Shown piece after piece: positions 36,549 to 45,673 of a DNA stretch of 64,000 bases. This stretch comes from Allobosea psychrotolerans (GTDB lineage: Bacteria > Pseudomonadota > Alphaproteobacteria > Rhizobiales > Beijerinckiaceae). The stretch spans positions 62,001 through 126,000 of the forward strand of contig NZ_PQFZ01000014.1 in assembly GCF_002917105.1 (NCBI RefSeq), in the 5' to 3' direction. Numbering within the stretch: the first letter of the stretch is position 1; the number at the start of each line of letters is the position of its first letter. Position numbers and translations under genes: made by a program. Below the pieces are notes generated by a model that was given only the letters and a program-made list of their open reading frames with translations, was not told the DNA's origin and did not search any database.

Positions 36549-37220
36549 CTAGCGCAGGCTGGGTTTGCGCAGCCAGATGCGCTCGATGGCGGCGAAAGCG
36601 CCCCAGAACAGCACCGACATGGCAAAATACATGCAGGTCACGATGAAATAGACCTCGAAGCTGCGGAAGGTGCGCGACTGGATATCGCCGGCAGCCGCCG
36701 TCAGCTCGCTTGCCGCGATCGCCGAGCAGACGCTCGAATTCAGCATCAGCAGGATGAACTGGCTGGTCAGCGACGGATAGATCGCCTGGATCGCCGGTTT
36801 CAGGATGATGAAGCGGAAGATCTGCAGGGGCCGCAGGCCGAGCGACTTGCCCGCCTCGATCTGGCCCTTGGAAATGCTCTCGATGCCGGCGCGGATGATC
36901 TCGATGCCGTAGGCGCCGACATTGACCACGAGCGCGAGCAGGGCTGCCGTGTCCGAGGACAAGCGGATGCCGGCCGCAGGCAAGCCGAAATAGATCATGA
37001 AGATCTGGATCAGGAAGGGCGTGTTGCGGATCGCCTCGATATAGCCGTCGAGGAACCATTGCAGCCAGCGCGGGCCCGACGTCTTGCCGAGCGCGCCAAG
37101 CACCGCCACGACCATGCCGATCGCCATGGCCAGCCCCGACAGCACCAGCGTGTGGAGCGCGCCCGCAAGCAGATCCGGCCAATAGGCGAAGACATCCGCG
37201 AATTCGAATTGATAGCCCAT
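36549..37220 (-). CDS. Polar amino acid ABC transporter permease (HisQ/GlnP type)
   Basis: 223 aa, five predicted membrane segments, with HTLVLSGLAMAIGMVVAVLG, AIRNTPFLIQIFMIYFGLP and the EAA loop GKSLGLRPLQIFRFIILKPAIQAIYPS. First gene of the three-gene minus-strand cassette. Confidence 0.93.
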   Translation of the reverse strand: MGYQFEFADVFAYWPDLLAGALHTLVLSGLAMAIGMVVAVLGALGKTSGPRWLQWFLDGYIEAIRNTPFLIQIFMIYFGLPAAGIRLSSDTAALLALVVNVGAYGIEIIRAGIESISKGQIEAGKSLGLRPLQIFRFIILKPAIQAIYPSLTSQFILLMLNSSVCSAIAASELTAAAGDIQSRTFRSFEVYFIVTCMYFAMSVLFWGAFAAIERIWLRKPSLR

Positions 37221-37566
37221 CTCAGCGCCGCATCCGGACAGGGCGACGGGAACAAGCAGGCGGCGTAGGCTCGATCAAGACCAGGTTTCCTTATTCCCAG
37301 ATCGTCAGGAGTCGGTCGAACCCGGCCACCGTGTTTTAAAGTCGCGCGAACCACATCGCTCCGGCAAGCGGCGCGGCCGATCAACTCGTTCCTTAGAGCA
37401 TGACGCGTCAAAGGAGGAACCGGCTTTCGCACAAGGGCCGCCTTGTATCCCGCGCACAAGGCAAGCCTCATCTGGCTCTGAAGGCGAGGTGACAGCACCT
37501 CGCCAAGGGGTATCTCCAGAACGATCGAACCCTCGCTCCTCGCACCCCGAAAGCCCGGCCGCCGCC
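37221..37566. other. Intergenic region between divergent genes, with a partial repeat and a hairpin
   Basis: 346 bases without a convincing gene. It holds a degraded copy of the dispersed palindromic element (37395-37436, core aggaaccggct) and a perfect hairpin ggcgaggtg-acag-cacctcgcc at 37483-37504, upstream of the acyl-CoA dehydrogenase. Confidence 0.55.
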
Positions 37567-38709
37567 ATGACGATCGACACCGCCATCTACGACCAGATCC
37601 GCGACACCACGCGCCGTTTCGCCGACGAGATCATCCGTCCCGCGGCAGTGGAACTTGACCGCAGCGAGGCCTTTCCAGCCGAGATCTACCAGCAGATGGC
37701 CGAGCTCGGCCTGTTCGGCATCACCGTCCCCGAAGCGCTCGGCGGGGCGGGGCTCGACACGCTGGCCTATACGATCGTCATGGAGGAGCTGTCCCGGGGC
37801 TACGCCTCGATCGCCGACCAATGCGGCCTGGTCGAGCTGATCGGGACGCTGCTCACGCGCTACGGCACAGCCGCGCAGCAGGCGCGCCATCTGCCGGACA
37901 TCCTCAAGGCCCGCACCCGCGTCGCCTATTGCCTCACCGAGGCGGAGGCCGGCTCGGATCTGTCCAGTGTCAGGACGACGGCGACGCTCACGGCCGAAGG
38001 CTGGGTGCTGAACGGCGGCAAGCTCTGGATCCACAACGCGCCGGTCGCCGATCTCGGCTTCGTGCTCGCCTCGACCGACCCGCAGGCCGGGCATCGCGGC
38101 ATGAGCATCTTCATCGTCGATCTGCACGCCAAGGGCGTCTCGCGCGGCCAGAAGGAGCACAAGATGGGCCAGCGCGCGAGCCAGGTCGGCGGCCTGAGCT
38201 TCGGCGATGTCCGGCTGCCTGCTGACGCCTTGCTCGGCGAGATCAATCGCGGCTTCCACATCATGATGAGCGTGCTGGAAAAGGGCCGCGTCGGCATCGG
38301 CGCGCTGGCGGTCGGCATCGCCCAGGCCGGGCTGCAGGCCGCGCTCGGCTACGCCCGGGAGCGCCGCCAGTTCGGCAAGCCGGTCCTCGAGAACCAGGGC
38401 CTGCAATGGATGCTGGCCGATATGGCCAAGGACATCGCCGCCGGCCGCGCCCTGGTCGAACGGGCTGCCGGCCTGATCGACGCCGGTGCCTCGGCGACCT
38501 CGGCTGCCTCGATCGCCAAATGCTTCGCGAGCGACATGGCCGTCGCCCAGACCGCCAATGCCGTACAGATATTCGGGGGCGCCGGCTACATCCAGGGCTT
38601 CGAGGTCGAGCGGCTCTACCGTGACGCCAAGATCACGCAGATCTATGAAGGCACGAACCAGATTCAGCGCACGATCATCGCCAGGGAGTTGATGAAGAAC
38701 GGCGCCTGA
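37567..38709 (+). CDS. Acyl-CoA dehydrogenase
   Basis: 380 aa from ATG 37567 (MTIDTAIYDQIRDTTRRF). FAD-binding YCLTEAEAGSDLSSVRT and WIHNAPVAD, the RRQFGKPV motif and IFGGAGYIQGFEVERLYRDAKITQIYEGTNQIQR are intact; the catalytic base is E361 in IYEGTNQ. It oxidises a short or branched-chain acyl-CoA, passing electrons to ETF. It is a single transcription unit next to the amino acid importer, and may act on the branched-chain or organic acid product, which is inference. Confidence 0.94.
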   Translation: MTIDTAIYDQIRDTTRRFADEIIRPAAVELDRSEAFPAEIYQQMAELGLFGITVPEALGGAGLDTLAYTIVMEELSRGYASIADQCGLVELIGTLLTRYGTAAQQARHLPDILKARTRVAYCLTEAEAGSDLSSVRTTATLTAEGWVLNGGKLWIHNAPVADLGFVLASTDPQAGHRGMSIFIVDLHAKGVSRGQKEHKMGQRASQVGGLSFGDVRLPADALLGEINRGFHIMMSVLEKGRVGIGALAVGIAQAGLQAALGYARERRQFGKPVLENQGLQWMLADMAKDIAAGRALVERAAGLIDAGASATSAASIAKCFASDMAVAQTANAVQIFGGAGYIQGFEVERLYRDAKITQIYEGTNQIQRTIIARELMKNGA

Positions 38710-38988
38710 ACCCGACCAACCCCGGCCCCGCCATTCGGCAAACGACCCGGGGGACTGCAGCGGGCGCCGTTCGCGCCGGCTTGATTTATCCTGGGCTTGT
38801 CCCTCACATGCGGCGCTGGAGAGGGGCCGCATCGTGATCGATCGCCAGGACATCGTCGGCAACCTGAAGCGCGGCCTTCCGCCGACCGGCCGTGATCATC
38901 GAGATCGGCACTGACTTGACCCTCCAGACCGTCGACCGCCTCCTCATTCAGCGCCGGGCTCCGGACGTCGTGCCATGAGCGTCGAGCC
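38710..38988. other. Intergenic region with a possible gene remnant
   Basis: 279 bases. A short translatable stretch in two shifted frames (about 38834-38978) could be a broken coding remnant; no start, domain or homologue was recognised. Nothing else seen. Confidence 0.3.
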
Positions 38989-40512
38989 ATGAGCGTCGTC
39001 CTCGCCTGCGATCTCGGCGGCACCAGCTTCCGTGCCGCGCTCGTCGACGCCCAGGGCGCGACGCTGGCCGAGAGCATGATTCCGGGGCCGGCGAGCCTCG
39101 ACCGTGGCGGCCGCTCGGAGATCGACGCAACCGCATGGTGGCGGATCCTGATCGAAGCCTGCGCCACTATCGCCAAGGCGCAGCCGGCGTTGTTCTCCCG
39201 CGTCCAGGCCGTGGCGATCTGCGGCGTCACGCGCACGCAAGTCTTTCTCGGACGCGGTGGAGAGCCGTTGCGCCCCGCCATGACCTGGAAGGATACGCGC
39301 TCGGAAGCCGCCGCCACCCGCCTGCGCGAGCGGCTCGGCGACGCGCATCCCGAAAGCGCGCGGATCAACGCCTTCCATCCCCTGGCGCGGCTCGCCTGGC
39401 TGCACGAGGAAGAAAAGGAAACGTTCCTGAACCTCGGCTCGGTGCTGGAGCCAAAGGACTATCTGAATTTCAGGCTGACCGGCCACCAGGCCAGCGATCC
39501 GATCTCGATGGCGCGCCTGCTCGCTTCCGCCGAGATCGTCGCGGGCATTGATCCGCTCGCCGCGGTCGGCCTCTCCCCTGCGATCCTGCCCGAGATGCTG
39601 GAGCCTTGCCAGGCCGTCGGGCCGGTCCAGGCCGGTTTGCCCGCGCCGTTCGACGTGCTCGCCGGCGTGCCGGTGTTCTGCTCGTCCAACGACACCTGGG
39701 CCGCTGTCGCCGGGCTTGGCGCCATGCGGCCGGGCTATGCCTACAACATCTCCGGCACGACCGAAGTGCTCGGCGTCGTCAGCGAGCGCGCAGCGGAAGC
39801 CGAGGGGCTGATGACCGTCGATTGGCGCGGCGTATCACAGCTCGGCGGGCCCAGCCAGAACGGCGCCGATACGGTGTCCTGGCTATTGTCGCTGCTGGCG
39901 CGCGGCGATGGCGACCACGCCACCATCGGGCGCGATATCGACGCCCTGCTCGCCGGTCCGCGCCACGCCCAGCCGCTGCTCTTCCTGCCCTATCTGCAGG
40001 GCGAACGCGTGCCTTACTGGAATCCGTCGCTGCGTGGCGCCTTCATCGGCCTCAACCGCCAGCATGGCGCAACCGACCTCGCCTGGGCCGTGCTCGAAGG
40101 CGTCGCCTTCCTCAACCGCATCGTGCTGGAGCGTGCCGAAGCCGCGCTCGGTACGCCGGTCTCGGAAATCCGCTTCGGCGGCGGCGCGGCCGCCAACCGG
40201 CTCTGGTGCCAGATCAAGGCCGATATCTGCCGCCGGCCTGTCGTGGTCGGCCAGGCGAAGGAGCCCGGCATCCTGGGCGCGGCGATCGTCGCCTGGACGG
40301 GGCTTGGCCGCTTCGCCTCGCTCGCCGAGGCGCAGGCTGAGCTGGTCAATGTCGCTGCACGCTTCGAGCCCGCCCCGGCGCGCGCCGCGCTCTACGACAG
40401 CCTGTTTTCGCTCTACCGCCGCAGTGAAGCGGCGCTCGCGCCGATCTCGACCGAGCTTGCAGCCCTGTCGCACGGCGCCGACTCCCCGACCACAAGGAGG
40501 CCCGCCCCATGA
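38989..40512 (+). CDS. FGGY-family carbohydrate kinase (xylulokinase-like)
   Basis: 507 aa. N-terminal ATPase motif CDLGGTSFRAALVDAQG, the substrate-side AICGVTRTQVFLGRGGEPLRPAMTWKDTRS, ISGTTEVLG and the C-terminal FGGGAAANRLWCQIKADICRRPV block (the FGGY family signature 2). It phosphorylates a sugar or polyol. The ATG at 38989 is preceded by two other ATGs (38977 region) but starts exactly at the family N terminus. Its stop overlaps the SDR start by 4 bases. The pairing with an SDR and a ribose-type importer suggests uptake, oxidation or reduction and phosphorylation of an unusual sugar. Confidence 0.92.
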   Translation: MSVVLACDLGGTSFRAALVDAQGATLAESMIPGPASLDRGGRSEIDATAWWRILIEACATIAKAQPALFSRVQAVAICGVTRTQVFLGRGGEPLRPAMTWKDTRSEAAATRLRERLGDAHPESARINAFHPLARLAWLHEEEKETFLNLGSVLEPKDYLNFRLTGHQASDPISMARLLASAEIVAGIDPLAAVGLSPAILPEMLEPCQAVGPVQAGLPAPFDVLAGVPVFCSSNDTWAAVAGLGAMRPGYAYNISGTTEVLGVVSERAAEAEGLMTVDWRGVSQLGGPSQNGADTVSWLLSLLARGDGDHATIGRDIDALLAGPRHAQPLLFLPYLQGERVPYWNPSLRGAFIGLNRQHGATDLAWAVLEGVAFLNRIVLERAEAALGTPVSEIRFGGGAAANRLWCQIKADICRRPVVVGQAKEPGILGAAIVAWTGLGRFASLAEAQAELVNVAARFEPAPARAALYDSLFSLYRRSEAALAPISTELAALSHGADSPTTRRPAP

Positions 40513-41288
40513 GCGCTCCCGTCACGCTCGTCACCGGCGCATCGGGCGGCATCGGCGGCGCGCTCGCCGCTATGTTGTCTGCTGCCGGACATCGGCTCGT
40601 GCTCTCCGGGCTCGACGCCGCACCGTTGGAGGAGATGGCCGAAGCGATCGCCCGGTCAGGCGGTGAGGTCGCGACGCTCGCCGGAAATGTCCGGGAACAC
40701 GACCTGCCGCAGGAACTCGTCGACCTCGCCATCGCCCGCTTTGGCCGGCTCGACAACCTCGTCACCGCGGCGGGGGCCTCGCGGTCGGTCAAGCTCGTCG
40801 AGATGGAAGACGATGAGTGGGACAGGCTCGTCGACATCAATCTTTCGGCGGTCTTCCGCATCTCCAAGGCCGTGACGAAGCAACTGATCGCGCAGGGCGA
40901 GGGCGGCGCCATCGTCCACATCTCCTCGATCGCCCATGCCAATGGCGGTGCAAATCTCGCTTACGGCTCGGCCAAAGGTGGCGTTGCGACATTGACCTAT
41001 GGCATGGCCCAGCAGCTCGGCCCGCACGGGATCCGGGTCAACGCCGTCGCGCCAGGCATCATCGACACGCCGATGGTGCGCGACGGCTTCGCGCAGCAAT
41101 TCAACGCCCTGGTCGCAGGTGCTGCGGTCCGCACGCCACTCGGCCGGCTGGGCAGACCCGAGGATGTCGCCGCCGTGATCGCCTTCCTGCTCTCGCCCGG
41201 AGCCGCCTTCGTCACCGGCGCACTGATCCCGATCACCGGTGGAATCGAGATCCTGTCGCCGATCTCGACCATCGCCAAGGGGGTTTGA
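40509..41288 (+). CDS. SDR-family oxidoreductase
   Basis: Short-chain dehydrogenase, 259 aa. Cofactor motif TGASGGIGGALA at 9-20, NAAGAS-like AAGAS at 87-91, catalytic S139/S140, Y152 and K156 in the YGSAK motif, and IDTPMV plus a C-terminal GGIEIL end typical of classical SDRs. The class suggests oxidation of a hydroxyl in the imported sugar; coupled to the kinase (ATGA overlap) and nearly to the permease. Confidence 0.93.
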   Translation: MSAPVTLVTGASGGIGGALAAMLSAAGHRLVLSGLDAAPLEEMAEAIARSGGEVATLAGNVREHDLPQELVDLAIARFGRLDNLVTAAGASRSVKLVEMEDDEWDRLVDINLSAVFRISKAVTKQLIAQGEGGAIVHISSIAHANGGANLAYGSAKGGVATLTYGMAQQLGPHGIRVNAVAPGIIDTPMVRDGFAQQFNALVAGAAVRTPLGRLGRPEDVAAVIAFLLSPGAAFVTGALIPITGGIEILSPISTIAKGV

Positions 41289-41292
41289 GGCC

Positions 41293-42249
41293 GTGCTTGG
41301 GCTCAACTGGCGCGATGTGGTCGGACATTACGGCACGGCGATCGCCGGGCTCGTCCTCATCGCCTTCTTCCTGGTTTTCGCGCCGAATTTCGCCAGCACG
41401 ACCAATATCGTCAATGTGCTGAAGGATACGAGTTTCCTCGCCATCCTGGCGCTGGGCTTCGCGCTTGCCTTCACTGTCGCAGAGCTTGATCTCTCGATCG
41501 CCGAGACGGCGAGCCTGGCCGCCGTCGTCTGCGGCTGGCTGATCCAGTTGCAATATCCGCCCATCGCCGCCGTCGCGGCTGCGATCGGCGTCGGCCTCGC
41601 GCTCGGCGCGTTCAACGGCTTCGGCGTCACCGTGCTGCGCATCCCTTCGCTGATCATGACGCTGGGCACGGCGGCGATCGCCAAGGGCCTGGCCTTCATG
41701 ATCACGCAGGGCATCGCCTTCGTCGGGCGCTGGCCGGTCGGCTTCACCGGGCTGGCGCGCGGCACCTCCTTCGGCCTTCCCAATCTCGTCCTCTGGATGG
41801 CGGCGGTCACGCTCTTCGCCTATGGCCTCGTCAAATGGACCCGCACCGGCGCACATATGGTGGCGACCGGCGAGGCCGATGAAGCCGCGCGGCTCGCCGG
41901 CATCGCGACCGGACGCATGAAGCGCATCGGCCTGCTCCTGACCGGTCTCTTCGCCGGCATCACGGCCATGCTGCTGGCGGCGAGCCTGTCCTCGGCCGCA
42001 CCGAATATGGCGGGCGACTACCTGCTCTATGCGATTGCCGCCGTGCTGCTCGGCATGACCATGTTCGAACCCGGCAAGCCCAATGTGCCCGGCACGGTCT
42101 TCGCCGCTCTGGTGCTGAAGGTTCTCGGCAATGGCTTGGTCATGATGGGCGCACCCTATTACGCTCAGGATATCGTTCTCGGCGTCATCATCATCGGTTC
42201 GGTCGCCTTCTCGGCCAGCGCGATGAAGAAGGCGGCGTTCAAGGTCTAA
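41293..42249 (+). CDS. Sugar ABC transporter permease, RbsC/FrcC-like
   Basis: 318 aa from the GTG at 41293, 4 bases after the SDR stop; an ATG at 41239 would overlap the SDR by 50 bases and add a basic, unrelated N terminus. Multiple membrane segments (about ten) and the conserved FALAFTVAELDLSIAETASLAAVV segment, VLRIPSLIMTLGTAAIAKG and GIATGRMKRIGLLLTGLFAGI are typical of the ribose-type permease family. Confidence 0.88.
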   Translation: MLGLNWRDVVGHYGTAIAGLVLIAFFLVFAPNFASTTNIVNVLKDTSFLAILALGFALAFTVAELDLSIAETASLAAVVCGWLIQLQYPPIAAVAAAIGVGLALGAFNGFGVTVLRIPSLIMTLGTAAIAKGLAFMITQGIAFVGRWPVGFTGLARGTSFGLPNLVLWMAAVTLFAYGLVKWTRTGAHMVATGEADEAARLAGIATGRMKRIGLLLTGLFAGITAMLLAASLSSAAPNMAGDYLLYAIAAVLLGMTMFEPGKPNVPGTVFAALVLKVLGNGLVMMGAPYYAQDIVLGVIIIGSVAFSASAMKKAAFKV

Positions 42250-42271
42250 GAAAGCAGGGGGAGAGTTCATC

Positions 42272-43213
42272 ATGTCAGGTTTTCGCAAGTTCCTGGTCGC
42301 GACTGCGACGCTGATCGCGCTGTGCCAATCGGCTGAAGCCTTCGAGCTCGGCGTCATCGGCTTCCAGTTCTCCTCGGAGACGCATGCGCGCGTCGCCAAT
42401 GCGGCCGCCACCGCCGCCAAGGCCAAGGGCTGGGGCGTGACGCTTTTGAACTCGGAGGGCTCGCTGCCCAAGCATGCCGAGCAGTTCGACGCGCTGATCG
42501 CCCGGAAGGTCGATGCGATCATCATCGCCATGGGCAAGCCGGTCGAGGCCGACGCGCAGTTCAAGGCGGCCAAGGACGCCAAGATTCCGGTGATTACCGT
42601 GCAGTCGGGCGCAAGCCCGCATGCGCTCTTCGACATCCAGAGCAATGAGTACAAGATCGGCGCCGATGCCGCGCTCTATCTGCTCGGCCAGCTCGGCTAC
42701 CAGGGCAACATCGTCACCGCCCGCTTCGACCTCAACGTCGCCTCGCGCATCCGCGGCAAGGTGCTGGACAATGTGCTGGCCGAGAACCAGGGCGTGAAGG
42801 AGCTCGGCAAGTTCTCGATGGCCCGCACCCAGAGCTGGAGAGACGATGTCCGCGCCGGCATGCAGGCGCTGCTGCTGCAGAACCAGGGCAAGATCAACGG
42901 CATCTGGGCCTCCTTCGACGGCCAGGCCTACATCATCGACGACCTGCTGCAGGCCCAAGGCATCAAGAAGGGCCAGATCCCGCTGGTCTCGGTCGATGGC
43001 GGCAAGGAAACCTATGCCCGCATCGCCGACCCGGCCTCGACCTTCACGGCAACGGTCTCGATCCCGTTCGAGGAGATGGGCAAGCAGGCGGTCGACGCGA
43101 TCCAGACCATCGTCATCGACAAGAAGCCGAAGGAGACAGTGACGAGCGGCCCCTATCTCTTCACCGAGGCCGTGCTGGTCGACAAGACCAATGTCGACAA
43201 GTTCCTGAAGTGA
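42272..43213 (+). CDS. Sugar ABC transporter substrate-binding protein, RbsB-like (family 4)
   Basis: 313 aa with a signal peptide ending in SAEA-FELG. KKGQIPLVSVDGGKETYARI and AQFDALIARKVDAIIIAMGKPVEAD are characteristic of the ribose/galactose binding fold. A gggggagag ribosome site lies 6-14 bases before the ATG. Binds the unknown sugar or nucleoside-like ligand for the importer. Confidence 0.93.
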   Translation: MSGFRKFLVATATLIALCQSAEAFELGVIGFQFSSETHARVANAAATAAKAKGWGVTLLNSEGSLPKHAEQFDALIARKVDAIIIAMGKPVEADAQFKAAKDAKIPVITVQSGASPHALFDIQSNEYKIGADAALYLLGQLGYQGNIVTARFDLNVASRIRGKVLDNVLAENQGVKELGKFSMARTQSWRDDVRAGMQALLLQNQGKINGIWASFDGQAYIIDDLLQAQGIKKGQIPLVSVDGGKETYARIADPASTFTATVSIPFEEMGKQAVDAIQTIVIDKKPKETVTSGPYLFTEAVLVDKTNVDKFLK

Positions 43214-43234
43214 AGTTGTCACCCTCTCTGCATC

Positions 43235-43338
43235 GTCATTCCGGACAAGCCGCGCAGCGGCGCCGATCCGGAATCCATCTAAGAGCGTCGAACTCTACGA
43301 TGGATCCCGGATCTCCGCTTCGCTGCGTCCGGGATGAC
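43235..43338. repeat. Intergenic palindromic element between binding protein and ATPase genes
   Basis: Outer arms gtcattccgga (43235-43245) and tccgggatgac (43328-43338) pair with one mismatch, and inner parts are also complementary (for example gaatccat / atggatcc). It resembles a repeat family frequent in Hyphomicrobiales. It lies inside an operon and could reduce expression of the downstream ATPase. Confidence 0.6.
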
Positions 43339-43379
43339 GGCGCATATGAAGGTGAAGGATGCGCACGAGCGAACCGTCC

Positions 43380-44144
43380 ATGACCGAATCCACCCCCCTC
43401 CTCTCGCTGCGCGGCGTCAGCAAGAGCTATGGCGCCGTCGCAGCCGTGCGCGAGGTCGATCTCGACATCTTCCCCGGCGAGGTCGTGGCCATCTGCGGCG
43501 ACAATGGCGCGGGCAAGTCGAGCCTGATCAAGGTCATCTCCGGCGCGGAGGAGCCGACGGCAGGCGCGCTCGCCATGCGCGGCAAGCCGGTCGCTTTCGC
43601 CTCGCCGCAGGAGGCCCTCAAGCATGGCGTCGCAACGATCTACCAGGATCTCGCGCTTGCCCCGCGCCTCTCCATCGCCCAGAACGTCTTCATGGGCTCG
43701 GAGCTGACGCGGCCGGTCTTGCTGCCCTTCCTGCGCGTGCTCGACAAGGCGCGGATGCGGGAGCAGGCGCGCGGCTTCCTCTCGCAGCTCTCGGTCACGG
43801 TCGCCGACATGGACCGCCCGGTGGAGCGGCTCTCCGGCGGCCAGCGCCAGGCGGTCGCGATCTCGCGCGCCCTGCGCTGGAACGCCGAGATCATCATCAT
43901 GGACGAGCCGACTGCGGCGCTCGGCGTCAAGGAGACGGCATTGGTGCTCGATCTGATCCGCAAGCTGAAGGCGGACGGGCGCACCGTGATCCTGATCAGC
44001 CACAACATGCGCGATGTCGTGGCGCTGGCCGACCGGGTCGTGATCATGGGAGCGGGCCGTAAATATGTCGACCGGCCGATCGGCGACCTCAGCGCCGACG
44101 ACATCGCCCATATGATCATGAGCGGCAACGCCAAGGCGGCCTGA
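43380..44144 (+). CDS. Sugar ABC transporter ATP-binding protein, single ATPase domain (FrcA-like)
   Basis: 254 aa from ATG 43380; an in-frame ATG at 43359 is a weaker alternative. Walker A GDNGAGKSSLIK, Q-loop IYQDLALAPRLSIAQN, signature LSGGQRQAVAISRALRW and Walker B IIIMDEPTAALG are intact. Only one nucleotide-binding domain is present, as in FrcA of rhizobia, rather than the fused double-domain RbsA. Partner: permease at 41293. Confidence 0.92.
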   Translation: MTESTPLLSLRGVSKSYGAVAAVREVDLDIFPGEVVAICGDNGAGKSSLIKVISGAEEPTAGALAMRGKPVAFASPQEALKHGVATIYQDLALAPRLSIAQNVFMGSELTRPVLLPFLRVLDKARMREQARGFLSQLSVTVADMDRPVERLSGGQRQAVAISRALRWNAEIIIMDEPTAALGVKETALVLDLIRKLKADGRTVILISHNMRDVVALADRVVIMGAGRKYVDRPIGDLSADDIAHMIMSGNAKAA

Positions 44145-44148
44145 AGCG

Positions 44149-45075
44149 ATGCGCGAGATGATCATCATCGACACCGACCCGGGCCAGGACGATGCGGTTG
44201 CCCTTTTGCTCGCCTTCGCCAGCAGCGACCAGCTCGACCTGCGCGCCATCACGACGGTCGCCGGCAATGTCCCGGTCGGCCAGACGACAGCGAATGCGCT
44301 GCGCATCCGCGAGCTTGCCGGCGCCAGGACACCCGTCCATCGCGGTGCCGAAAGCCCCCTGCTCTTCCCGCTCGAAACCGCCGAATTCGTCTGCGGGCCT
44401 GACGGGTTGGCCGGCGCCGACCTGCCGCCAGCCCAGGGCGAACCCGCCCCCGGCCACGCCGTCGAGGCGATCATCGCGCTCTGCCGCGCCGCGCCCGATG
44501 ACAGCATCACGCTCTGCCCGCTCGGGCCGCTGACCAATCTCGCGCTGGCCTTGCGCCTCGCGCCCGACATCCTGCCGAAGGTGAAGCGCATCGTCTCGAT
44601 GGGCGGGGCGCTCGGGCTCGGCAACATGACGCCGGCGGCCGAGTTCAACATCTATGTCGACCCCCATGCCGCCGCGATCGTCTATGCTTCAGGCCGGCCG
44701 ATCGTGATGATGGGGCTCGGCGTGACGCATCAGGCGATCGCAAGCCATGAACAGGTCGCCGCGATCGGCGCGCTCGGCACCGCGACCGGCAAGGCGATCC
44801 ACGGCATGCTGACACGGCCGCGGCCTGGTGGGCTCGGCACGACCGGCCACCCGATGCATGACCCTTGCGTCATCGCCTTCCTGCTCTGGCCCGAACTGTT
44901 CGAGGGCCGCGATTGCTTCGTCGCGGTCGAGACCTCGGACGGGTCGCAGCGCGGCCGCACGACGATCGACTGGAACGGCCGGCTGAAGCGCCCGGCCAAT
45001 GCCCATGTCGTCGCGGGCGTGCAAGCACATGAACTGTTCGAGCGCATGACCGCGCGCCTTGCCACCCTCCCCTGA
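44149..45075 (+). CDS. Nucleoside hydrolase (IunH/RihA family)
   Basis: 308 aa. The calcium-binding motif DTDPGQDDA at 8-16 is exact. VAGNVPVGQTTANALRIREL, MGGALGLGNMTPAAEFNIYVDPHAA and HPMHDPCVIAFLL are the conserved family segments with the catalytic histidine in PMHDP. It cleaves a ribonucleoside to base and sugar. It starts 4 bases after the ATPase stop. Its presence makes the cassette a candidate nucleoside or ribosyl-compound pathway. Confidence 0.94.
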   Translation: MREMIIIDTDPGQDDAVALLLAFASSDQLDLRAITTVAGNVPVGQTTANALRIRELAGARTPVHRGAESPLLFPLETAEFVCGPDGLAGADLPPAQGEPAPGHAVEAIIALCRAAPDDSITLCPLGPLTNLALALRLAPDILPKVKRIVSMGGALGLGNMTPAAEFNIYVDPHAAAIVYASGRPIVMMGLGVTHQAIASHEQVAAIGALGTATGKAIHGMLTRPRPGGLGTTGHPMHDPCVIAFLLWPELFEGRDCFVAVETSDGSQRGRTTIDWNGRLKRPANAHVVAGVQAHELFERMTARLATLP

Positions 45076-45151
45076 CCGGAAGCCTCGGCGCGCGTTTTAT
45101 TCATGCAAGCCGATGTCCACTTCGCTCGAAAACGCTCTCGAGGAGAACCGC

Positions 45152-45673
45152 ATGCCCCATTTCGTCGAGGAGCTTCAGCAGGAAGCGGCCGGCGCCATCG
45201 CGCGCATGAAGCAAGCCGCGCTCGCCGCCCGCCATATCCACGCCCGCGCCGAATTGATGCGCCATATGCTGACGACCGCGAAAAAGGTCGCCGGCAAGCC
45301 AAAGGCCGAGGCCGTGGAGACCGTCGTGAGCGAGTGGATGCAGGCCTGGAATCTCGAACGCACGCAATGGCCCCATATCGCCCGCGAGATGGAGGCTTTC
45401 ACCGAGGCCTTCCACGACTACGCCAACACCCCCTCGGACGTGCACGATGCCATTCTGCGCCAAAACTGCGAGGCTCTGGATGCCGCGCTCGCCCGCGAGG
45501 GCACCTCGATCTCCGACCAGATGGCCTGGCGCTCGCAATGCGCGCATGGCTGGTGGGACAAGGTCAGCCCGACGCCGGCCGACCTGCCGGGCGGCAAGCC
45601 GCGCCCGTCCATTCCGCAGCCGGAAGCCAATACAGCGTTCTGGGACCAGGCTTGCGCCGATTTCTGCCGCTGA
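45152..45673 (+). CDS. Hypothetical protein
   Basis: 173 aa from ATG 45152 (MPHFVEELQQEAAGAIARMK), preceded by aggag 6 bases upstream; ATGs at 45059 and 45113 lack such a site or overlap the nucleoside hydrolase. Mostly helical and acidic, with several tryptophans (VVSEWMQAWNLERTQWPHI) and a proline-rich linker PTPADLPGGKPRPSIPQPEA. No signal peptide or known domain recognised. Likely part of the kinase/nucleoside hydrolase transcription unit, 76 bases downstream. Confidence 0.7.
   Translation: MPHFVEELQQEAAGAIARMKQAALAARHIHARAELMRHMLTTAKKVAGKPKAEAVETVVSEWMQAWNLERTQWPHIAREMEAFTEAFHDYANTPSDVHDAILRQNCEALDAALAREGTSISDQMAWRSQCAHGWWDKVSPTPADLPGGKPRPSIPQPEANTAFWDQACADFCR

Noticed and set aside
38834..38978. 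Possible gene remnant ending VDRLLIQRRAPDVVP
   Set aside because: Needs a frame shift, has no recognised homology and could be chance; kept only as an intergenic note.
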